Below are positions 1 to 8,445 of a stretch of 64,000 nt of DNA, piece after piece. A program made the translations under genes and the position numbers. The stretch is taken from positions 310,001 to 374,000 of the forward strand of contig NW_027506915.1 of the NCBI RefSeq assembly GCF_052324685.1. The letters are read 5' to 3'. The notes below the pieces were generated by a model. The model was given only the letters and a program-made list of their open reading frames with translations, did not search any database and was not told the origin of the DNA. Numbering within the stretch: position 1 is the stretch's first letter; each line of letters begins with the position of its first letter. The stretch is from Brachyhypopomus gauderio. Lineage: Eukaryota; Chordata; Actinopteri; Gymnotiformes; Hypopomidae.

Positions 1-254
1 TTCTCAAAAAGCAATTCAAATTGTTCTAACCATTGGTGGGACCAACCCGTGGCCTTTTACCATCCACGTGTCCAAAATGCAGTACGCATGCCAATGTTGT
101 TAACAGACATACGTGTTGGTAGCTCTACATGTCCAACTGGTACAGTGTGAGGTTTCCTCTTTGGTGGACCTTAAAGAGTTGAAAAAGCCACAACCGAACT
201 GGTATCTTTGTCAACGTCCTTGTTTCTGGATCTATGCTGCATGTGCGTCAGAAT
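1..254. other. Spacer upstream of tRNA-Tyr (unit 1 example)
   Basis: No gene is supported here. It holds a CACGTG at 65-70 that is CACATG or CATGTG in some units, and several CATG-centred words. The short open frame starting at 113 runs into tRNA-Tyr and recurs in every unit only because the DNA recurs. The spacer is nearly invariant between units. The main exception is the 46-bp deletion in units 53 and 59. Confidence 0.8.
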
Positions 255-341
255 CCTTCGGTAGCTCAGATGGTAGAGCGGAGGACTGTAGAGGTTAAAG
301 CAGCAATCCTTAGGCCACCGGTTCAAATCCGGTTCGAAGGA
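255..341 (+). tRNA. tRNA-Tyr-GTA: tRNA-Tyr (GUA) with 14-nt intron, unit 1
   Basis: Decodes UAC and UAU as tyrosine; transcribed by RNA polymerase III. The 87-bp gene gives a 73-nt mature tRNA. The acceptor stem pairs CCTTCGG with TCGAAGG (G7-U66 wobble) and the discriminator is A73. The D stem is GCTC/GAGC, the anticodon stem GAGGA/TCCTT with loop CTGTAGA, and the T stem ACCGG/CCGGT with loop TTCAAAT. The intron is 292-305, directly after G37, the usual eukaryotic place, so tRNA splicing endonuclease is needed. The internal promoter is an A box at 262-273 (TAGCTCAGATGG) and a B box at 320-330 (GGTTCAAATCC). No CCA is encoded. It faces the Glu gene across 63 bp. I am very sure of the identity; whether this copy is expressed cannot be seen. 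Confidence 0.98.
292..305 (+). other. Intron of tRNA-Tyr (unit 1)
   Basis: These 14 nt lie between positions 37 and 38 of the tRNA. Removing them restores a 7-nt anticodon loop and a 5-bp anticodon stem. The intron is the same in all units, including the seven with broken Tyr genes, except for one T to C change in units 43, 53 and 59. Confidence 0.93.
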
Positions 342-347
342 AGCTTC

Positions 348-355
348 TTTTTTTT
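348..355 (+). terminator. Pol III terminator of tRNA-Tyr (T8, unit 1)
   Basis: A run of eight T begins 7 nt after the discriminator base. A run of this length is a strong Pol III stop. The same site has 7 to 10 T in other units, as expected from slippage of a homopolymer, and always stays above the usual four-T minimum. Confidence 0.93.
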
Positions 356-389
356 CCAGGATATTACTGCCCTTAATGTCATGATGAGC

Positions 390-394
390 AAAAA
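390..394 (-). terminator. Pol III terminator of tRNA-Glu (T5 on minus strand, unit 1)
   Basis: AAAAA on + is five T on -, beginning 11 nt past the Glu discriminator. It shares the 63-bp convergent spacer with the Tyr terminator. In units 33, 36, 38 and 39 it is AAAGA, which leaves only three T. Confidence 0.88.
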
Positions 395-404
395 GTTTTC
401 TGAT

Positions 405-476
405 TTCCCTGACCGGGAATCGAACCCGGGCCGCGGCGGTGAGAGCGCCGAATCCTAGCCACTAGACCATCAGGGA
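405..476 (-). tRNA. tRNA-Glu-CTC: tRNA-Glu (CUC), unit 1
   Basis: Decodes GAG as glutamate. Read on -, the 72-nt gene starts TCCCTGA at 476 and pairs it with TCAGGGA near 406-412. The discriminator is A, the complement of T405. The anticodon stem is CGGCG/CGCCG around loop CTCTCAC, with anticodon CTC. The T stem is CCGGG/CCCGG around TTCGATT. The B box is GGTTCGATTCC (416-426 on -). No intron and no encoded CCA. Compared with human tRNA-Glu-CTC as I recall it, only position 7 (A, giving a Watson-Crick A7-U66 pair) and one D-loop base differ. It converges with Tyr and diverges from Lys. Identity is very secure. Confidence 0.98.
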
Positions 477-680
477 CAGCTATGTTATGCTAATGAATGA
501 AGGCTTTTTCATGAGTTCTGGCTGGCCGTTATTCATGAGTGAAGAAAGACCAGAATGTGGGTTATTCGTGACCACACCAGAACATGTGGACCTTTTTGTG
601 TCAAGACTGTCAAATGCTTCCCATGTCAGAGGTCAAGAATATCTGGACATGTTCTGAATCACAGAGCAAGGATAAACGTA
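477..680. promoter_or_regulatory. Divergent spacer between tRNA-Glu (-) and tRNA-Lys (+), unit 1
   Basis: This 204-bp stretch is the 5' flank of both Glu and Lys. It contains a perfect 10-bp inverted repeat, CAGAACATGT at 578-587 and ACATGTTCTG at 647-656, with 59 bp between the arms and the second arm ending 24 bp before Lys. Eight or so units have CAGAACAAGT in the first arm, so the pairing is not strictly kept. Units 7, 16 and 26 lack 2 bp (GT) here. Tyr, Glu and Lys promoters are internal, so a regulatory role is only a possibility. Confidence 0.4.
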
Positions 681-753
681 GCCTGGATAGCTCAGTCGGT
701 AGAGCATCAGACTTTTAATCTGAGGGTCCAGGGTTCAAGTCCCTGTTCAGGCG
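681..753 (+). tRNA. tRNA-Lys-TTT: tRNA-Lys (UUU), unit 1
   Basis: Decodes AAA and AAG as lysine. The 73-nt gene has acceptor stem GCCTGGA/TTCAGGC (G6-U67 wobble), discriminator G, D stem GCTC/GAGC, anticodon stem TCAGA/TCTGA around loop CTTTTAA (anticodon TTT), and T stem CAGGG/CCCTG around TTCAAGT. The A box is 688-699 (TAGCTCAGTCGG) and the B box 732-742 (GGTTCAAGTCC). No intron and no CCA. It differs from the human Lys-TTT I recall at pair 4-69, U-A in place of C-G, a compensated change. No T run of four or more follows within 50 bp, unlike Tyr and Glu. Confidence 0.98.
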
Positions 754-818
754 TTGAACTTTACATGACCGTCAGCTCTTGAGCACCGTTCACTCATCGT
801 CAGGCAGGCTATTGGATT

Positions 819-836
819 AAGCTGAACTTCCAGCTT
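819..836 (+). other. Short hairpin in the Lys trailer (unit 1)
   Basis: AAGCTG and CAGCTT pair perfectly over 6 bp with a 6-nt loop. Looser flanking complementarity (CAGGCAGGC against GTCTGCCTACCTG) could lengthen it. In units 2, 11, 20 and 30 a G to T change (CATCTT) breaks one stem pair. Function unknown. Confidence 0.35.
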
Positions 837-873
837 TACGTCTGCCTACCTGTGACTTCCTTGTCATTAATTC

Positions 874-877
874 TTTT
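874..877 (+). terminator. First T4 downstream of tRNA-Lys in unit 1 (possible Pol III stop)
   Basis: In unit 1 the first run of four T after Lys is 121 bp downstream. Most other units have an extra T4 at 57 bp downstream (for example 2751-2754 in unit 3), which unit 1 lacks because it reads CTATTGG there. Four T is a weak stop in vertebrates. Confidence 0.4.
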
Positions 878-929
878 GTCTATGTCCTTGTTAATGATGA
901 CAAAAAAAACACCAATTAAAGCCACTCAG

Positions 930-951
930 CCTTTCCTTTCTCTCTCTCTCT
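930..951 (+). repeat. Pyrimidine tract with (TC)6 (unit 1)
   Basis: A simple-sequence stretch of C and T near the unit end. It recurs at the same place in every unit, with a C to T change in its first part in units 41, 46, 50 and 56 and in units 62 and 65. Confidence 0.85.
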
Positions 952-1225
952 ATGTGACATCACAATAGATTTTCTCAAAAAGCAATTCAAATTGTTCTAA
1001 CCATTGGTGGGACCAACCCGTGGCCTTTTACCATCCACGTGTCCAAAATGCAGTACGCATGCCAATGTTGTTAACAGACATACGTGTTGGTAGCTCTACA
1101 TGTCCAACTGGTACAGTGTGAGGTTTCCTCTTTGGTGGACCTTAAAGAGTTGAAAAAGCCACAACCGAACTGGTATCTTTGTCAACGTCCTTGTTTCTGG
1201 ATCTATGCTGCATGTGCGTCAGAAT

Positions 1226-1312
1226 CCTTCGGTAGCTCATATGGTAGAGCGGAGGACTGTAGAGGTTAAAGCAGCAATCCTTAGGCCACCGGTTCAAATC
1301 CGGTTCGAAGGA
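1226..1312 (+). tRNA. tRNA-Tyr-GTA: tRNA-Tyr, unit 2, U15 variant
   Basis: G15 is replaced by T (CTCATATGG). This loses the G15-C48 tertiary pair and the AG of the A box; all stems still pair. May be weaker than the unit 1 form. Confidence 0.85.
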
Positions 1313-1374
1313 AGCTTCTTTTTTTCCAGGATATTACTGCCTTTAATGTCATGATGAGCAAAAAGTTTTCTGTT

Positions 1375-1446
1375 TTCCCTGACCGGGAATCGAACCCGGG
1401 CCGCGGCGGTGAGAGCGCCGAATCATAGCCACTAGACCATCAGGGA
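1375..1446 (-). tRNA. tRNA-Glu-CTC: tRNA-Glu, unit 2, U22 variant
   Basis: G22 in the D stem is U. The rest, including anticodon and B box, is as in unit 1. Confidence 0.85.
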
Positions 1447-1650
1447 CAGCGATGGAATGCTAATGAATGAAGGCTTTTACATGAGTTCTGGCTGGCCGTT
1501 ATTCATGAGTGAAGAAAGACCAGAATGTGGGTTATTCGTGACCACACCAGAACATGTGGACCTTTTTGTGTCAAGACTGTCAAATGCTTCCCATGTCAGA
1601 GGTCAAGAATATCTGGACATGTTCTGAATCACAGAGCAAGGTTAAACGTA

Positions 1651-1723
1651 GCCTGGATAGCTCAGTCGGCAGAGCATCAGACTTTTAATCTGAGGGTCCA
1701 GGGTTCAAGTCCCTGTTCAGGCG
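1651..1723 (+). tRNA. tRNA-Lys-TTT: tRNA-Lys, unit 2, C20 variant
   Basis: One D-loop change (T20 to C). A T4 at 1747-1750, absent in most units, lies 24 bp downstream. Confidence 0.93.
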
Positions 1724-2195
1724 TTGAACTTTACATGACCGTCAGCTTTTGAGCACCGTTCACTCATCGTCAGGCAGGCTTTTGGATTAAGCTGAACTTC
1801 CATCTTTACGTCTGCCTACCTGTGACTTCCTTGTCATTAATTATTTTGTCTATGTCCTTGTTAATGATGACAAAAAAAACAACAATTAAAGCCACTCAGC
1901 CTTTCCTTTCTCTCTCTCTCTATGTGACATCACAATAGATTTTCTCAAAAAGCAATTCAAATTGTTCTAACCATTGGTGGGACCAACCCGTGGCCTTTTA
2001 CCATCCACGTGTCCAAAATGCAGTACGCATGCCAATGTTGTTAACAGACATACGTGTTGGTAGCTCTACATGTCCAACTGGTACAGTGTGAGGTTTCCTC
2101 TTTGGTGGACCTTAAAGAGTTGAAAAAGCCACAACCGAACTGGTATCTTTGTCAACGTCCTTGTTTCTGGATCTATGCTGCATGTGCGTCAGAAT

Positions 2196-2282
2196 CCTTC
2201 GGTAGCTCAGATGGTAGAGCGGAGGACTGTAGAGGTTAAAGCAGCAATCCTTAGGCCACCGGTTCAAATCCGGTTCGAAGGA
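2196..2282 (+). tRNA. tRNA-Tyr-GTA: tRNA-Tyr, unit 3
   Basis: No change seen. The terminator T run ends in TCAGG instead of TCCAGG. Confidence 0.96.
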
Positions 2283-2345
2283 AGCTTCTTTTTTTTTCAG
2301 GATATTACTGCCTTTAATGTCATGATGAGCAAAAAGTTTTCTGTT

Positions 2346-2417
2346 TCCCCTGACCGGGAATCGAACCCGGGCCACGGCGGTGAGAGCGCCGAATCCTAGC
2401 CACTAGACCATCAGGGA
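2346..2417 (-). tRNA. tRNA-Glu-CTC: tRNA-Glu, unit 3, G72/U44 variant
   Basis: A72 is G, making a terminal U1-G72 wobble; C44 in the variable region is U. Probably still functional. Confidence 0.9.
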
Positions 2418-2621
2418 CAGCGATGTTATGCTAATGGATGAAGGCCTTTACATGAGTTCTGGCTGGCCGTTATTCATGAGTGAAGAAAGACCAGAATGTG
2501 GGTTATTCGTGACCACACCAGAACAAGTGGACCTTTTTGTGTCAAGACTGTCAAATGCTTCCCATGTCAGAGGTCAAGAATATCTGGACATGTTCTGAAT
2601 CACAGAGCAAGGCTAAACGTA

Positions 2622-2694
2622 GCCTGGATAGCTCAGTCGGTAGAGCATCAGACTTTTAATCTGAGGGTCCAGGGTTCAAGTCCCTGTTCAGGCG
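2622..2694 (+). tRNA. tRNA-Lys-TTT: tRNA-Lys, unit 3
   Basis: No change seen. T4 at 2751-2754 is the nearest possible terminator, 57 bp downstream. Confidence 0.97.
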
Positions 2695-3166
2695 TTGAAC
2701 TTTACATGACCGTCAGCTCTTGAGCACCGTTCAGTCATCGTCAGGCAGGCTTTTGGATTAAGCTGAACTTCCAGCTTTACGTCTGCCTACCTGTGACTTC
2801 CTTGTCATTAATTATTTTGTCTATGTCCTTGTTAATGATGACAAAAAAAACAACAATTAAAGCCACTCAGCCTTTCCTTTCTCTCTCTCTCTATGTGACA
2901 TCACAATAGATTTTCTCAAAAAGCAATTCAAATTGTTCTAACCATTGGTGGGACCAACCCGTGGCCTTTTACCATCCACGTGTCCAAAATGCAGTACGCA
3001 TGCCAATGTTGTTAACAGACATACGTGTTGGTAGCTCTACATGTCCAACTGGTACAGTGTGAGGTTTCCTCTTTGGTGGACCTTAAAGAGTTGAAAAAGC
3101 CACAACCGAACTGGTATCTTTGTCAACGTCCTTGTTTCTGGATCTATGCTGCATGTGCATCAGAAT

Positions 3167-3253
3167 CCTTCGGTAGCTCAGATGGTAGAGCGGAGGACTG
3201 TAGAGGTTAAAGCAGCAATCCTTAGGCCACCGGTTCAAATCCGGTTCGAAGGA
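3167..3253 (+). tRNA. tRNA-Tyr-GTA: tRNA-Tyr, unit 4
   Basis: No change seen in the gene; the 5' flank has GTGCATCAG. Confidence 0.96.
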
Positions 3254-3316
3254 AGCTTCTTTTTTTTCCAGGATATTACTGCCTTTAATGTCATGATGAG
3301 CAAAAAGTTTTCTGTT

Positions 3317-3388
3317 TTCCCTGACCGGGAATCGAACCCGGGCCGCGGCGGTGAGAGCGCCGAATCCTAGCCACTAGACCATCAGGGA
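3317..3388 (-). tRNA. tRNA-Glu-CTC: tRNA-Glu, unit 4
   Basis: No change seen. Confidence 0.96.
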
Positions 3389-3592
3389 CAGCGATGTTAT
3401 GCTAATGGATGAAGGCCTTTACATGAGTTCTGGCTGGCCGTTATTCATGAGTGAAGAAAGACCAGAATGTGGGTTATTCGTGACCACACCAGAACATGTG
3501 GACCTTTTTGTGTCAAGACTGTCAAATGCTTCCCATGTCAGAGGTCAAGAATATCTGGACATGTTCTGAATCACAGAGCAAGGCTAAACGTA

Positions 3593-3665
3593 GCCTGGAT
3601 AGCTCAGTAGGTAGAGCATCAGACTTTTAATCTGAGGGTCCAGGGTTCAAGTCCCTGTTCAGGCG
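3593..3665 (+). tRNA. tRNA-Lys-TTT: tRNA-Lys, unit 4, A17 variant
   Basis: D loop reads AGTAGGTA, C17 to A; neutral in most tRNAs. Confidence 0.95.
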
Positions 3666-4137
3666 TTGAACTTTACATGACCGTCAGCTCTTGAGCACCG
3701 TTCAGTCATCGTCAGGCAGGCTTTTGGATTAAGCTGAACTTCCAGCTTTACGTCTGCCTACCTGTGACTTCCTTGTCATTAATTATTTTGTCTATGTCCT
3801 TGTTAATGATGACAAAAAAAACAACAATTAAAGCCACTCAGCCTTTCCTTTCTCTCTCTCTCTATGTGACATCACAATAGATTTTCTCAAAAAGCAATTC
3901 AAATTGTTCTAACCATTGGTGGGACCAACCCGTGGCCTTTTACCATCCACGTGTCCAAAATGCAGTACGCATGCCAATGTTGTTAACAGACATACGTGTT
4001 GGTAGCTCTACATGTCCAACTGGTACAGTGTGAGGTTTCCTCTTTGGTGGACCTTAAAGAGTTGAAAAAGCCACAACCGAACTGGTATCTTTGTCAACGT
4101 CCTTGTTTCTGGATCTATGCTGCATGTGCATCAGAAT

Positions 4138-4224
4138 CCTTCGGTAGCTCAGATGGTAGAGCGGAGGACTGTAGAGGTTAAAGCAGCAATCCTTAGGCCA
4201 CCGGTTCAAATCCGGTTCGAAGGA
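4138..4224 (+). tRNA. tRNA-Tyr-GTA: tRNA-Tyr, unit 5
   Basis: No change seen. Confidence 0.96.
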
Positions 4225-4287
4225 AGCTTCTTTTTTTTCCAGGATATTACTGCCTTTAATGTCATGATGAGCAAAAAGTTTTCTGTT

Positions 4288-4359
4288 TTCCCTGACCGGG
4301 AATCGAACCCGGGCCGCGGCGGTGAGAGCGCCGAATCCTAGCCACTAGACCATCAGGGA
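4288..4359 (-). tRNA. tRNA-Glu-CTC: tRNA-Glu, unit 5
   Basis: No change seen. Confidence 0.96.
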
Positions 4360-4563
4360 CAGCGATGTTATGCTAATGGATGAAGGCCTTTACATGAGTT
4401 CTGGCTGGCCGTTATTCATGAGTGAAGAAAGACCAGAATGTGGGTTATTCGTGACCACACCAGAACATGTGGACCTTTTTGTGTCAAGACTGTCAAATGC
4501 TTCCCATGTCAGAGGTCAAGAATATCTGGACATGTTCTGAATCACAGAGCAAGGCTAAACGTA

Positions 4564-4636
4564 GCCTGGATAGCTCAGTAGGTAGAGCATCAGACTTTTA
4601 ATCTGAGGGTCCAGGGTTCAAGTCCCTGTTCAGGCG
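4564..4636 (+). tRNA. tRNA-Lys-TTT: tRNA-Lys, unit 5, A17 variant
   Basis: C17 to A in the D loop, as in unit 4. The T4 at +57 is missing (CTATTGG). Confidence 0.95.
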
Positions 4637-5108
4637 TTGAACTTTACATGACCGTCAGCTCTTGAGCACCGTTCACTCATCGTCAGGCAGGCTATTGGAT
4701 TAAGCTGAACTTCCAGCTTTACGTCTGCCTACCTGTGACTTCCTTGTCATTAATTCTTTTGTCTATGTCCTTGTTAATGATGACAAAAAAAACAACAATT
4801 AAAGCCACTCAGCCTTTCCTTTCTCTCTCTCTCTATGTGACATCACAATAGATTTTCTCAAAAAGCAATTCAAATTGTTCTAACCATTGGTGGGACCAAC
4901 CCGTGGCCTTTTACCATCCACGTGTCCAAAATGCAGTACGCATGCCAATGTTGTTAACAGACATACGTGTTGGTAGCTCTACATGTCCAACTGGTACAGT
5001 GTGAGGTTTCCTCTTTGGTGGACCTTAAAGAGTTGAAAAAGCCACAACCGAACTGGTATCTTTGTCAACGTCCTTGTTTCTGGATCTATGCTGCATGTGC
5101 GTCAGAAT

Positions 5109-5195
5109 CCTTCGGTAGCTCAGATGGTAGAGCGGAGGACTGTAGAGGTTAAAGCAGCAATCCTTAGGCCACCGGTTCAAATCCGGTTCGAAGGA
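5109..5195 (+). tRNA. tRNA-Tyr-GTA: tRNA-Tyr, unit 6
   Basis: No change seen. Confidence 0.96.
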
Positions 5196-5258
5196 AGCTT
5201 CTTTTTTTTTCAGGATATTACTGCCTTTAATGTCATGATGAGCAAAAAGTTTTCTGTT

Positions 5259-5330
5259 TCCCCTGACCGGGAATCAAACCCGGGCCACGGCGGTGAGAGC
5301 GCCGAATCCCAGCCACTAGACCATCAGGGA
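5259..5330 (-). tRNA. tRNA-Glu-CTC: tRNA-Glu, unit 6, four changes
   Basis: U1-G72 wobble, U44, A21 to G and C56 to U. C56 is nearly invariant (it pairs with G19) and lies in the B box, so this copy is probably impaired. Confidence 0.65.
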
Positions 5331-5534
5331 CAGCGATGTTATGCTAATGGATGAAGGCCTTTACATGAGTTCTGGCTGGCCGTTATTCATGAGTGAAGAA
5401 AGACCAGAATGTGGGTTATTCGTGACCACACCAGAACAAGTGGACCTTTTTGTGTCAAGACTGTCAAATGCTTCCCATGTCAGAGGTCAAGAATATCTGG
5501 ACATGTTCTGAATCACAGAGCAAGGCTAAACAAA

Positions 5535-5607
5535 GCCTGGATAGCTCAGTCGGTAGAGCATCAGACTTTTAATCTGAGGGTCCAGGGTTCAAGTCCCTGT
5601 TCAGGCG
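5535..5607 (+). tRNA. tRNA-Lys-TTT: tRNA-Lys, unit 6
   Basis: No change seen in the gene; the flank reads AAACAAA where others have AAACGTA. Confidence 0.96.
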
Positions 5608-6079
5608 TTGAACTTTACATGACCGTCAGCTCTTGAGCACCGTTCAGTCATCGTCAGGCAGGCTTTTGGATTAAGCTGAACTTCCAGCTTTACGTCTGCC
5701 TACCTGTGACTTCCTTGTCATTAATTATTTTGTCTATGTCCTTGTTAATGATGACAAAAAAAACAACAATTAAAGCCACTCAGCCTTTCCTTTCTCTCTC
5801 TCTCTATGTGACATCACAATAGATTTTCTCAAAAAGCAATTCAAATTGTTCTAACCATTGGTGGGACCAACCCGTGGCCTTTTACCATCCACGTGTCCAA
5901 AATGCAGTACGCATGCCAATGTTGTTAACAGACATACGTGTTGGTAGCTCTACATGTCCAACTGGTACAGTGTGAGGTTTCCTCTTTGGTGGACCTTAAA
6001 GAGTTGAAAAAGCCACAACCGAACTGGTATCTTTGTCAACGTCCTTGTTTCTGGATCTATGCTGCATGTGCGTCAGAAT

Positions 6080-6166
6080 CCTTCGGTAGCTCAGATGGTA
6101 GAGCGGAGGACTGTAGAGGTTAAAGCAGCAATCCTTAGGCCACCGGTTCAAATCCGGTTCGAAGGA
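6080..6166 (+). tRNA. tRNA-Tyr-GTA: tRNA-Tyr, unit 7
   Basis: No change seen. Confidence 0.96.
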
Positions 6167-6229
6167 AGCTTCTTTTTTTTCCAGGATATTACTGCCTTTA
6201 ATGTCATGATGAGCAAAAAGTTTTCTGTT

Positions 6230-6301
6230 TTCCCTGACCGGGAATCGAACCCGGGCCACGGCGGTGAGAGCGCCGAATCCTAGCCACTAGACCATCAGGG
6301 A
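6230..6301 (-). tRNA. tRNA-Glu-CTC: tRNA-Glu, unit 7, U44 variant
   Basis: Single variable-region change C44 to U. Confidence 0.94.
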
Positions 6302-6503
6302 CAGCTATGTTATGCTAATGAATGAAGGCTTTTTCATGAGTTCTGGCTGGCCGTTATTCATGAGTGAAGAAAGACCAGAATGTGGGTTATTCGTGACCAC
6401 ACCAGAACATGTGGACCTTTTTGTCAAGACTGTCAAATGCTTCCCATGTCAGAGGTCAAGAATATCTGGACATGTTCTGAATCACAGAGCAAGGCTAAAC
6501 GTA

Positions 6504-6576
6504 GCCTGGATAGCTCAGTCGGTAGAGCATCAGACTTTTAATCTGAGGGTCCAGGGTTCAAGTCCCTATTCAGGCG
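6504..6576 (+). tRNA. tRNA-Lys-TTT: tRNA-Lys, unit 7, A65 variant
   Basis: G65 to A makes a C49-A65 mismatch at the T-stem base. Seen only in this copy. The flank has the 2-bp GT deletion. Confidence 0.85.
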
Positions 6577-7048
6577 TTGAACTTTACATGACCGTCAGCT
6601 CTTGAGCACCGTTCAGTCATCGTCAGGCAGGCTATTGGATTAGGCTGAACTTCCAGCTTTACGTCTGCCTACCTGTGACTTCCTTGTCATTAATTATTTT
6701 GTCTATGTCCTTGTTAATGATGACAAAAAAAACAACAATTAAAGCCACTCAGCCTTTCCTTTCTCTCTCTCTCTATGTGACATCACAATAGATTTTCTCA
6801 AAAAGCAATTCAAATTGTTCTAACCATTGGTGGGACCAACCCGTGGCCTTTTACCATCCACGTGTCCAAAATGCAGTACACATGCCAATGTTGTTAACAG
6901 ACATACGTGTTGGTAGCTCTACATGTCCAACTGGTACAGTGTGAGGTTTCCTCTTTGGTGGACCTTAAAGAGTTGAAAAAGCCACAACCGAACTGGTATC
7001 TTTGTCAACGTCCTTGTTTCTGGATCTATGCTGCATGTGCGTCAGAAT

Positions 7049-7135
7049 CCTTCGGTAGCTCAGATGGTAGAGCGGAGGACTGTAGAGGTTAAAGCAGCAA
7101 TCCTTAGGCCACCGGTTCAAATCCGGTTCGAAGGA
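7049..7135 (+). tRNA. tRNA-Tyr-GTA: tRNA-Tyr, unit 8
   Basis: No change seen. Confidence 0.96.
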
Positions 7136-7198
7136 AGCTTCTTTTTTTTCCAGGATATTACTGCCCTTAATGTCAAGATGAGCAAAAAGTTTTCTGTT

Positions 7199-7270
7199 TT
7201 CCCTGACCGGGAATCGAACCCGGGCCGCGGCGGTGAGAGCGCCGAATCCTAGCCACTAGACCATCAGGGA
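7199..7270 (-). tRNA. tRNA-Glu-CTC: tRNA-Glu, unit 8
   Basis: No change seen. Confidence 0.96.
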
Positions 7271-7474
7271 CAGCGATGGAATGCTAATGAATGAAGGCTT
7301 TTACATGAGTTCTGGCTGGCCGTTATTCATGAGTGAAGAAAGACCAGAATGTGGGTTATTCGTGACCACACCAGAACATGTGGACCTTTTTGTGTCAAGA
7401 CTGTCAAATGCTTCCCATGTCAGAGGTTAAGAATATCTGGACATGTTCTGAATCACAGAGCAAGGTTAAACGTA

Positions 7475-7547
7475 GCCTGGATAGCTCAGTCGGTAGAGCA
7501 TCAGACTTTTAATCTGAGGGTCCAGGGTTCAAGTCCCTGTTCAGGCG
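7475..7547 (+). tRNA. tRNA-Lys-TTT: tRNA-Lys, unit 8
   Basis: No change seen. Confidence 0.97.
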
Positions 7548-8019
7548 TTGAACTTTACATGACCGTCAGCTCTTGAGCACCGTTCAGTCATCGTCAGGCA
7601 GACTTTTGGATTAAGCTGAACTTCCAGCTTTACGTCTGCCTACCTGTGACTTCCTTGTCATTAATTATTTTGTCTATGTCCTTGTTAATGATGACAAAAA
7701 AAACACCAATTAAAGCCACTCAGCCTTTCCTTTCTCTCTCTCTCTATGTGACATCACAATAGATTTTCTCAAAAAGCAATTCAAATTGTTCTAACCATTG
7801 GTGGGACCAACCCGTGGCCTTTTACCATCCACGTGTCCAAAATGCAGTACGCATGCCAATGTTGTTAACAGACATACGTGTTGGTAGCTCTACATGTCCA
7901 ACTGGTACAGTGTGAGGTTTCCTCTTTGGTGGACCTTAAAGAGTTGAAAAAGCCACAACCGAACTGGTATCTTTGTCAACGTCCTTGTTTCTGGATCTAT
8001 GCTGCATGTGAGTCAGGAT

Positions 8020-8106
8020 CCTTCGGTAGCTCAGATGGTAGAGCGGAGGACTGTAGAGGTTAAAGCAGCAATCCTTAGGCCACCGGTTCAAATCCGGTTC
8101 GAAGGA
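8020..8106 (+). tRNA. tRNA-Tyr-GTA: tRNA-Tyr, unit 9
   Basis: No change seen in the gene; the flank has the type-H GGATCC word overlapping its first bases. Confidence 0.96.
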
Positions 8107-8169
8107 AGCTTCTTTTTTTTCCAGGATATTACTGCCCTTAATGTCATGATGAGCAAAAAGTTTTCTGTT

Positions 8170-8241
8170 TTCCCTGACCGGGAATCGAACCCGGGCCGCG
8201 GCGGTGAGAGCGCCGAATCCTAGCCACTAGACCATCAGGGA
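8170..8241 (-). tRNA. tRNA-Glu-CTC: tRNA-Glu, unit 9
   Basis: No change seen. Confidence 0.96.
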
Positions 8242-8445
8242 CAGCTATGTTATGCTAATGAATGAAGGCTTTTTCATGAGTTCTGGCTGGCCGTTATTCA
8301 TGAGTGAAGAAAGACCAGAATGTGGGTTATTCGTGACCACACCAGAACATGTGGACCTTTTTGTGTCAAGACTGTCAAATGCTTCCCATGTCAGAGGTTA
8401 AGAATATCTGGACATGTTCTGAATCACAGAGCAAGGTTAAACGTA

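Larger units (their letters stand above)
754..971. other. Trailer and spacer downstream of tRNA-Lys (unit 1 example)
   Basis: No gene is supported. It contains a hairpin (819-836), a T4 at 874-877, an A8 run at 902-909 and a pyrimidine tract ending in (TC)6 at 930-951. The poly-A run slips between 7 and 9 A among units, but the TC tract looks the same length in all units I read. Confidence 0.8.

Noticed and set aside
65-70. CACGTG E-box upstream of Tyr
   Set aside because: Changed to CACATG or CATGTG in several units (19, 34, 35, 37, 40, 64) and deleted in 53 and 59, with no link to Tyr integrity; a six-base word is expected by chance.
113-298. 61-codon open frame at the same place in every unit, and 74-75-codon frames overlapping Glu and Lys
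   Set aside because: They run straight through tRNA genes, and their end points shift with T-run slippage and tRNA point changes. No protein family is recognisable. They repeat only because the DNA repeats.
955-962. TGACATCA, a CRE/AP-1-like word in each unit
   Set aside because: One base off the consensus, about 260 bp from the next tRNA gene, and no supporting neighbouring motif.
681-971. tRNA-derived SINE (tRNA-Lys head, A-rich tail)
   Set aside because: The tRNA genes are full length with intact folds, the A run is short and sits 150 bp downstream, and there are no target-site duplications; copies are in strict tandem, not dispersed.
2112-2375. 87-codon minus-strand open frame in some units
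   Set aside because: It covers parts of Glu and the antisense of Tyr, and is open only in units with particular T-run lengths; not a conserved coding frame.
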